Assembly: GCA_017989575.1 (NCBI GenBank)
Contig: JAGNPP010000074.1
Coordinates: 1-9,801 of the forward strand
Length of the DNA stretch: 9,801 nucleotides
Direction: 5' to 3'
From: Chryseobacterium sp.
Lineage (GTDB): Bacteria; Bacteroidota; Bacteroidia; Flavobacteriales; Weeksellaceae
In this document: positions 5,797 to 9,801 of the stretch, piece after piece
How the letters are laid out: each line of letters starts with the position of its first letter
Numbering within the stretch: position 1 is the first letter of the stretch
Notes under the pieces: generated by a model
Told to the model about the DNA's origin: nothing
The model's input: only the letters and a program-made list of their open reading frames with translations
The model's database searches: none
Position numbers and translations under genes: made by a program

Positions 5797-6216
5797 ATGC
5801 AGTCAAAAAATTTAACTTGTACCGAAGAAGTACGTGTCCGTTTCAACGAGACAGACCCTCTCGGAATTGTGTGGCACGGTCATTACATCGTCTATTTTGA
5901 GGACGGAAGAGAGGCTTTCGGAAGACAGCACGGTTTAACCTATCTCGACATTCAGAAAGCTGGATTTGTAACGCCAATCGTGAAAAGCACTTGCGAACAT
6001 TTTCTTCCTTTAAAATATGGAGAAACATTCAATATTGTAACGACTTTCGTAAATTCAGTTTCAGCGAAATTGATTTATAAATACGAGATTTTCAATCAGC
6101 AAAATCAACTCATTTGTAGTGGAGAAACCATTCAGGTTTTTTTGGATGCTGAGAATAATTTATGTTTGTACAATCCTGAGTTTTTTCAGGCTTGGAAAGA
6201 TAAAATGGGATTATAG
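5797..6216 (+). CDS. acyl-CoA/ACP thioesterase, 4HBT (YbgC-like) HotDog family
   Basis: The 139-residue HotDog protein carries the 4-hydroxybenzoyl-CoA thioesterase signature: VRVRFNETDPLGIVWHGHYIVYFEDG matches the family pattern V.f.dtD..G.v.h..Yl.yfe. Asp20 is the predicted catalytic acid, with His27/His29 next to it. Length is normal for YbgC-type enzymes. Such enzymes hydrolyse acyl thioesters. In this locus it may free a polyene or fatty acyl chain from ACP or clear misprimed chains (inference). It belongs to the biosynthetic set but is separated from the exporter genes by the GxxExxY unit. Start ATG 5797 follows an A-rich leader, as usual in Bacteroidota, where Shine-Dalgarno sites are often missing. 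Confidence 0.9.
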   Translation: MQSKNLTCTEEVRVRFNETDPLGIVWHGHYIVYFEDGREAFGRQHGLTYLDIQKAGFVTPIVKSTCEHFLPLKYGETFNIVTTFVNSVSAKLIYKYEIFNQQNQLICSGETIQVFLDAENNLCLYNPEFFQAWKDKMGL

Positions 6217-6254
6217 TTGGCTTTTGGCGATTTGCTTTTAGCTTTTGGCTTTTC
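6217..6254. repeat. short GGCTTTTGGC / AGCTTTTGGC repeat cluster
   Basis: Overlapping near-identical units of about 10 bases follow the thioesterase stop immediately: GGCTTTTGGC (6219-6228), TGCTTTTAGC (6233-6242) and AGCTTTTGGC (6240-6249). They fill the first half of the 66-base gap. This looks like a dispersed Bacteroidota intergenic repeat; no function is evident. Confidence 0.6.
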
Positions 6255-6282
6255 AAGAAAGATTCAAAAATTTCAGTAATTA

Positions 6283-7425
6283 ATGAACAAAGAAATTTAC
6301 ATTACAGATTACAACTGCGTCACGCCCTTGGGTTTTGATGTGGAATCAAATTGGAAAGCACTTCTAGAAGGAAAATCTGGTGTTGCTTTGCATAAAATTA
6401 TCGATAATCAAGAAGCTTTTTTTGTTTCTAAAATTGATTCTGATAAGTTGGAAGAGGAATTTAGTAAACTCTTCGACTTCGCTCAGAGTGACAATTTCAC
6501 GAGACTTGAAAAAATGTTTTTGTTGAGTTTGAAACCCTTGGTAGAAAGACATCAGATTTCGGATGAAACGGCTTTTATTTTATCAACAACCAAAGGAAAT
6601 ATTAGTTTATTAAAAAACGAAAGCACTTTACCGGAAGGCGTTTACCTTTCAAAATTAGCTCAAAAACTGGCTGATTTTTTTGAATTTAAAACCAAACCGA
6701 TTGTCGTTTCCAATGCGTGTGTTTCCGGAGTAATGGCGATTTCTGTGGCGAAGAATATGATTCAGGCAGGAAAATATAAAGATGCTTTCGTGGTTGCCGG
6801 AGACGAGATTTCTGAATTTGTAATTTCAGGTTTCAATTCTTTTCAAGCGATTGGAAGTGAACCTTGCAGACCTTACGACAAAAACCGTAATGGAATTAAT
6901 CTTGGCGAAGCTACGGCAAGTGTTTACATAACTTCAGAATTAAATCAAAGCGAAAAATTTAGGTTTCAAGTTTTAGGCGACTCAGCGATTAACGATGCCA
7001 ATCACATTTCCGGACCATCAAGAACCGGCGACGGATTGTTTGCAAGCATTCAAAATGCAATGAAAGAAGCGAAAGTTTCTTCAGACCAAATCGATTTCAT
7101 TTCCGCACACGGAACGGCAACGCTTTACAACGACGAGATGGAAGCCATCGCTTTCAACCGAATGGATTTGCAAAATGTTCCCCTGAACAGTATGAAAGGC
7201 TATTATGGACATTGTCTGGGAGCATCAGGACTTTTGGAAAGCATTATTTCTATGGAATCGGCTTTGAAAAACACTTTAATTCCATCCAAAAATTTTGAAG
7301 AAATGGGCATTTCTCAGGATTTGAATATTATTAAAGAAAATCAGTCTGCAGAAATTAAATATATTTTGAAAACGGCTTCTGGTTTTGGTGGATGTAATGC
7401 GGCGATTGTTTTGGAAAAAGCATAA
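6283..7425 (+). CDS. beta-ketoacyl-ACP synthase (KAS I/II type)
   Basis: The 380-residue thiolase-fold condensing enzyme has a complete Cys-His-His active site: Cys146 in SNACVSG, His276 in SAHGTAT and His310 in SMKGYYGHCLGASG, with the conserved Lys305. The C-terminal FGGCNAA (368-374) is the usual end motif. It is some 30 residues shorter than FabF. It would extend an ACP-bound chain with malonyl-ACP, probably for the polyene part of the pigment. The substitution of Val for Ser in NACVSG and the GDEISEF segment (173-179) in place of the usual GAGEA set it apart from housekeeping FabF. Bases 6469-6493 (residues 63-71) look like an absorbed dispersed repeat. Start ATG 6283 gives the expected first strand (EIYITDYNCVTPLG). 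Confidence 0.94.
   Translation: MNKEIYITDYNCVTPLGFDVESNWKALLEGKSGVALHKIIDNQEAFFVSKIDSDKLEEEFSKLFDFAQSDNFTRLEKMFLLSLKPLVERHQISDETAFILSTTKGNISLLKNESTLPEGVYLSKLAQKLADFFEFKTKPIVVSNACVSGVMAISVAKNMIQAGKYKDAFVVAGDEISEFVISGFNSFQAIGSEPCRPYDKNRNGINLGEATASVYITSELNQSEKFRFQVLGDSAINDANHISGPSRTGDGLFASIQNAMKEAKVSSDQIDFISAHGTATLYNDEMEAIAFNRMDLQNVPLNSMKGYYGHCLGASGLLESIISMESALKNTLIPSKNFEEMGISQDLNIIKENQSAEIKYILKTASGFGGCNAAIVLEKA
6469..6493. repeat. dispersed-repeat-like sequence inside the ketosynthase gene
   Basis: CTCTTCGACTTCGCTCAGAG, continuing into TGACA, has the look of the TTCGACTTCGCTCAGnnTGACA element scattered through many bacterial genomes (from memory, not searched). It is read in frame as LFDFAQSDN (residues 63-71) in a variable stretch before the tRLEK motif. 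Confidence 0.45.
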
Positions 7426-7427
7426 AA

Positions 7428-7443
7428 TAATTTTGTAATTTTG
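7428..7443 (+). promoter_or_regulatory. tandem Bacteroidota -7 elements before the ParE-type module
   Basis: TAATTTTG occurs twice without a gap (7428-7435 and 7436-7443); both copies fit TAnnTTTG. TTG at 7406-7408 lies 19 bases before the first and TTG at 7411-7413 lies 22 bases before the second, inside the accepted -33 spacing. The antitoxin ATG follows 21 bases downstream. The upstream elements overlap the end of the ketosynthase gene. Confidence 0.65.
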
Positions 7444-7464
7444 ATAGAATTAAAGTTTTAGAAA

Positions 7465-7716
7465 ATGGAATCTACTTTAGAAATCAGACAAAGAATTCAC
7501 GATTATATAGATGATGCAGATGAACGTATCCTGCGTATTTTCAATGCAATAATTGATGCAGAAGAGGAAGATGAAGAATTGGAACCGTCCGAATATCCGC
7601 AAGTTCCGGATTATTTTTATGAGCGAATCGAAGAAGAACGCAAAAAATATTTGAAAGGCGAGCTAGAGACTTCTTCGTGGGAAGAAGTGAAAGCAAGATT
7701 GATGGAAAAACTATGA
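7465..7716 (+). CDS. antitoxin of ParE/RelE-type module (addiction module component)
   Basis: The 83-residue acidic protein has an N-terminal helical part, an acidic run EEEDEELE (52-59) and a C-terminal YLKGELETSSWEEVKARLMEKL-type end. The end matches the small 'putative addiction module component' antitoxins, whose C-terminus typically reads (E).G....sWEEvka.l. It overlaps the toxin gene by four bases (ATGA), the classic arrangement for coupled translation of antitoxin then toxin. It is expected to bind and block the toxin and to repress the tandem promoter directly upstream (inference). The pair sits between a ketosynthase and a ketosynthase-like gene and leaves both intact. Confidence 0.85.
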   Translation: MESTLEIRQRIHDYIDDADERILRIFNAIIDAEEEDEELEPSEYPQVPDYFYERIEEERKKYLKGELETSSWEEVKARLMEKL

Positions 7717-8000
7717 AATATAATCTTTCATTATCTCCAAATGCTGAAGTAGATTTGCTTGAATCAGCACTATGGTACGAAAGCCGACAAATTGGACTGG
7801 GAGAAAAATTCACAAAAAAGGTTGAAGCCTATCTCTCCCGAATTCAAAATAACCCATTGCATTATCCTTTGAAAAATGGGAAATTGCGTGAAGCTTACAT
7901 TCAAAAATTTCCTTTTGTTATTATTTATGAGATTGTGGAAAATGAGATTCTTGTCTTTGCTGTTTTCAATACGCATCAAAATCCTACGAAAAAACCGTAA
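7713..8000 (+). CDS. ParE/RelE superfamily toxin
   Basis: The 95-residue protein has the ParE pattern throughout: SPNAEVDLLESALWYESRQIGLGEKF (8-33), then RIQNNPLHYPL (43-53), LREAYIQKFPFVIIYEI (58-74) and VFAVFNTHQNP (81-91). This matches a..dl.ea..wYe....gLg..F, i..nP..y, R...l..FPf.i.Y.i and v.av.H...P. RelE-superfamily members either inhibit DNA gyrase (ParE) or cleave mRNA (RelE); the sequence form here is nearer ParE, but activity cannot be decided. I chose ATG 7713, which overlaps the antitoxin stop as ATGA. A longer reading from a GTG at 7677 would add 12 non-conserved residues inside the antitoxin gene. The next pathway gene starts 14 bases after its stop. Confidence 0.92.
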   Translation: MKYNLSLSPNAEVDLLESALWYESRQIGLGEKFTKKVEAYLSRIQNNPLHYPLKNGKLREAYIQKFPFVIIYEIVENEILVFAVFNTHQNPTKKP

Positions 8001-8014
8001 TCTTTTTAAAATCA

Positions 8015-8554
8015 ATGAAGAAAACAGACATTTGCACCATAAAAAACTCAAAAATAATCCTCAATGAACAAATTATTTTTGAATCCACAACAGAAAATTT
8101 CTCAGACTTTGCGAAAGAAGCTTATAAAAGTTTGGACCTGAATTATCCCAAATTTCACAAAATGGATAATCTCAGTAAACTCGCTTTTCTAGCTTCCGAA
8201 ATGATTTTGAAAAACGATGACCACAGCAAAACTGCATTGGTTTTCGCCAACAAATCTTCAAGCCTCGACACCGATTTTAAATATCAGGAAAGCATCAATT
8301 CTCAGGACAATTATTTCCCGAGTCCCGCTGTTTTTGTATACACTTTACCCAACATTTGCGTCGGCGAAATCAGCATTAAACATAAAATGCAAACCGAGAA
8401 TGCTTTTTTCGTCTTGGAGGAGTTTGATGAATTATTTTTAAACTCATACGCGGCACAGATTCTTCAATCAGGGAAAGCTGAAAAAGTCTTGTGTGGCTGG
8501 GTCGAACTATATCAGGAAAGTTATAAAGCTTTTGTATATTTGCTGACTTTGTAA
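8015..8554 (+). CDS. half-length ketosynthase-like protein without nucleophile (chain-length-factor-like)
   Basis: The 179-residue protein resembles the N-terminal half of a beta-ketoacyl synthase of the Ketoacyl-synt_2 kind. LSKLAFLASEMILK (53-66) matches the helix after the first strands, KTALVFANKSSSLDTD (72-87) the next strand, and SPAVFVYTLPNICVGEIS (102-119) the s.P..F..t..N...g segment before the active site. AAQILQSGKAEKVLCGWVELY (145-165) matches the A..li..G..d..laGg.e region after it. Where a true KS has TACSS, this protein reads FVLEEFDELF, with no Cys, and the C-terminal His motifs are absent. It is therefore probably a non-catalytic partner or scaffold of the KS, as ApeC is for ApeO in aryl polyene synthesis (analogy only). 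It could also be a remnant, but its clean context and short spacing to the next unit argue for a working gene. Confidence 0.8.
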   Translation: MKKTDICTIKNSKIILNEQIIFESTTENFSDFAKEAYKSLDLNYPKFHKMDNLSKLAFLASEMILKNDDHSKTALVFANKSSSLDTDFKYQESINSQDNYFPSPAVFVYTLPNICVGEISIKHKMQTENAFFVLEEFDELFLNSYAAQILQSGKAEKVLCGWVELYQESYKAFVYLLTL

Positions 8555-8643
8555 TATAACAATCTAACAATGTAACAGTTTACCAACAATTAATTACCTC
8601 AAACATCATTGGTACATTGCTAAACTAATACATTGTTACATTA
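8552..8643. repeat. inverted repeat element, copy A (AACAATGTAACAGT ... TACATTGTTACATT)
   Basis: Arms 8552-8590 and 8609-8643 are imperfect inverse complements (for example TAACAATGT at 8565-8573 and ACATTGTTA at 8630-8638). The element begins at the stop codon of the preceding gene and fills nearly the whole 106-base gap before the ACP gene. It shares both 14-base ends with copy B behind the ACP gene. Confidence 0.8.
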
Positions 8644-8660
8644 TAAATGAAATTTATTTT

Positions 8661-8918
8661 ATGGAAGATTTAAAATTAGAATTAAAAAACAAAATCATAG
8701 ATGTTCTTAATCTTGAGGACGTTGCAATAGAAGAAATCAAAGACACAGACCCACTTTTTGGTGGCGGTCTTGGATTAGATTCTATCGACGCTTTGGAATT
8801 AATCGTCCTTCTTGACAAAGACTACGGAATTAAATTATCTGACCCAAAAAAGGGAAAAGAAATCTTCCAGTCTATCGAAGTGATGGCAAAATATATCGAA
8901 GAAAACAGAACAAAATAA
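8661..8918 (+). CDS. acyl carrier protein
   Basis: The 85-residue acidic four-helix carrier has the phosphopantetheine site GLGLDSIDALELI (36-48), with Ser41 as the attachment residue (the classic DS(L/I)). Helix 1 is KLELKNKIIDVLNL (5-18) and helix 3/4 ends in IFQSIEVMAKYIEENR. The DPLFGGGLGLDSID form, with a Gly-rich loop before DS, is the variant seen in secondary-metabolite ACPs more than in housekeeping AcpP. It would be loaded by a PPTase and carry the polyene or DAR acyl chain to the neighbouring ketosynthases, dehydratases and thioesterase. It stands between a KS-like protein and a KS, and both flanking gaps contain copies of one inverted repeat. No TAnnTTTG promoter is seen directly before it, so it is probably transcribed from upstream. 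Confidence 0.96.
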   Translation: MEDLKLELKNKIIDVLNLEDVAIEEIKDTDPLFGGGLGLDSIDALELIVLLDKDYGIKLSDPKKGKEIFQSIEVMAKYIEENRTK

Positions 8919-8922
8919 AATT

Positions 8923-8993
8923 AATTTACCAATTTAACAATGTAACAGTCTAGCAATAATTGGTAAACTGTTACATTGCTACATTGTTACATT
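8923..8993. repeat. inverted repeat element, copy B
   Basis: CAATGTAACAGT (8938-8949) and ACTGTTACATTG (8967-8978) are perfect 12-base arms with a 17-base loop; TACATTGTTACATT (8980-8993) closes the element. The ends AACAATGTAACAGT (8936-8949) and TACATTGTTACATT match copy A at 8566-8579 and 8629-8642. Copy B is about 20 bases shorter inside. It fills most of the gap between the ACP and ketosynthase genes. Confidence 0.82.
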
Positions 8994-9002
8994 TATAAAA
9001 AG

Positions 9003-9801
9003 ATGGGTCAAAAAATTGCCATTACAGGAATGGGCATTATTTCCTCCATTGGTAACAATGTCGAGGAAAATTTTATTTCGCTTACTACTGGTAAACACGG
9101 AATTTCAGACATCGAACAGTTTGAAACACGCCACGCCGGAAGCATCAAAACAGGCGAGATAAAATTGTCTAATGAAGAGCTTGTACAGAAACTTCAGCTG
9201 AATGAAGACAATAACGTCACAAGAACCGCTTTATTAGGAATGGTTGCCGCAAAAGAAGCTGTAGAAAGTGCCGGAATTTCTGATATTAACGAATATAAAA
9301 CCGGACTCATCTCATCCACGAGCGTGGGCGGAATGGATATTACCGAAAAATATTTCTACACCTACGAAGATTTTCCTGAAAAGCAAAAATACATCGACGC
9401 TCACGATGCCGGAAATTCATCTTTGGCGATTGCAGAATTATTGGGTCTGAAAGGAATGGTTTCTACCATCAGCACGGCCTGTTCGTCCGCTGCCAATGCG
9501 ATTATGATGGGCGCAAAACTCATTAAAAACGGCGTTCTCGACCGTGTGATTGTTGGCGGAACAGATTCTCTTTCGAAGTTTACTTTGAATGGATTTAATA
9601 CGCTGATGATTTTGACGGATTCTTACAATACGCCTTTCGACAACAACAGAAAAGGTCTAAATCTGGGCGAAGCAGCTGCTTTCCTAGTTTTGGAATCTGA
9701 TGAAGTTGTGAAAAAAGAAAATAAAAAAGTACTCGCTTATCTTTCCGGTTACGGAAATGCCAATGATGCGCATCACCAAACCGCTTCTTCGGAAAACGGA
9801 C
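9003..9801 (+). CDS. beta-ketoacyl-ACP synthase (KAS I/II type), N-terminal part, cut by window edge
   Basis: ATG 9003 opens a frame that stays open to the edge (266 codons). The protein begins MGQKIAITGMGIISSIGNNV, the standard first strand and turn of FabF-like enzymes. It reaches the nucleophile Cys160 in ISTACSSAANAI and the following G(G/A)xD region (VGGTDSLSKF). PFDNNRKGLNLGEAAAFLVLE is the highly conserved FabF segment (PFDxxRxGxxxGEGAa). The His-bearing half lies beyond the window. Unlike the 6283-7425 ketosynthase it keeps the textbook TACSS motif, so it is likely the main elongating enzyme, loaded from the ACP encoded 84 bases upstream. Together with the half-KS protein it could form a KS/chain-length-factor pair (inference). 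Confidence 0.95.
   Translation, partial: MGQKIAITGMGIISSIGNNVEENFISLTTGKHGISDIEQFETRHAGSIKTGEIKLSNEELVQKLQLNEDNNVTRTALLGMVAAKEAVESAGISDINEYKTGLISSTSVGGMDITEKYFYTYEDFPEKQKYIDAHDAGNSSLAIAELLGLKGMVSTISTACSSAANAIMMGAKLIKNGVLDRVIVGGTDSLSKFTLNGFNTLMILTDSYNTPFDNNRKGLNLGEAAAFLVLESDEVVKKENKKVLAYLSGYGNANDAHHQTASSENG

Noticed and set aside
7677..7712. GTG start for the ParE-type toxin
   Set aside because: The ATGA overlap at 7713 is typical of such pairs, and the extra residues do not fit the family.
7541..7813. 90-residue reading frame on the minus strand across the toxin-antitoxin junction
   Set aside because: It is a shadow of two well-supported + strand genes, with no recognisable domain and no promoter.
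8217..8441. 74-residue + strand frame inside the KS-like gene
   Set aside because: It overlaps completely with the supported frame 8015-8554 and shows no family features.

Overview
The window is AT-rich, densely coding DNA with every supported gene on the + strand. It fits a Bacteroidota genome, most likely a flexirubin-pigmented Flavobacteriia member such as Chryseobacterium or a relative. Three things point there: the gene content is that of a flexirubin / dialkylresorcinol (DAR) plus polyene type II synthase locus; two accessory modules have TAnnTTTG (Bacteroidota -7) promoter elements; and the gaps hold flavobacterial-style dispersed repeats. The organism assignment is inference.

Layout. 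3-239 is the end of a KAS III-type ketosynthase, in the position expected for DarB. It is translationally coupled to a HotDog dehydratase-like gene (239-670), followed by a second HotDog dehydratase (725-1168), a small protein with a possible helix-turn-helix end (1175-1579) and a BtrH-type acyltransferase-like protein (1631-2626). A YoeB-type toxin-antitoxin pair (2675-3147) sits next, then an ABC exporter ATPase and permease (3192-5199). A GxxExxY PD-(D/E)XK protein bracketed by inverted repeats (5336-5719) follows. Biosynthesis resumes with a 4HBT thioesterase (5797-6216) and a ketosynthase (6283-7425). A ParE-type toxin-antitoxin pair (7465-8000) interrupts again. The window ends with a half-length ketosynthase-like protein lacking a nucleophile (8015-8554), an acyl carrier protein (8661-8918) and the start of another ketosynthase (9003 to beyond the edge).

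How the genes work together (inference from families). The ACP carries the growing chain, the two KAS I/II-type ketosynthases extend it, and the HotDog pair dehydrates to build conjugated double bonds. The KS-like half protein may act as a chain-length factor or partner. The thioesterase may release or proofread chains. The KAS III enzyme would form the cyclohexanedione/resorcinol part, and the BtrH-like protein is a candidate for moving an acyl group from ACP to an acceptor. The ABC pair probably exports the lipid pigment or a precursor toward the outer membrane. No ketoreductase, DarA aromatase or tyrosine ammonia-lyase is visible here; those would lie outside the window.

The most unusual aspect is the intergenic content. 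Two toxin-antitoxin modules, a GxxExxY unit and at least five different dispersed repeat families occupy most gaps of what is otherwise one operon. One further repeat appears to have been absorbed in frame into a ketosynthase gene. There is no gene-free stretch longer than 140 bases.
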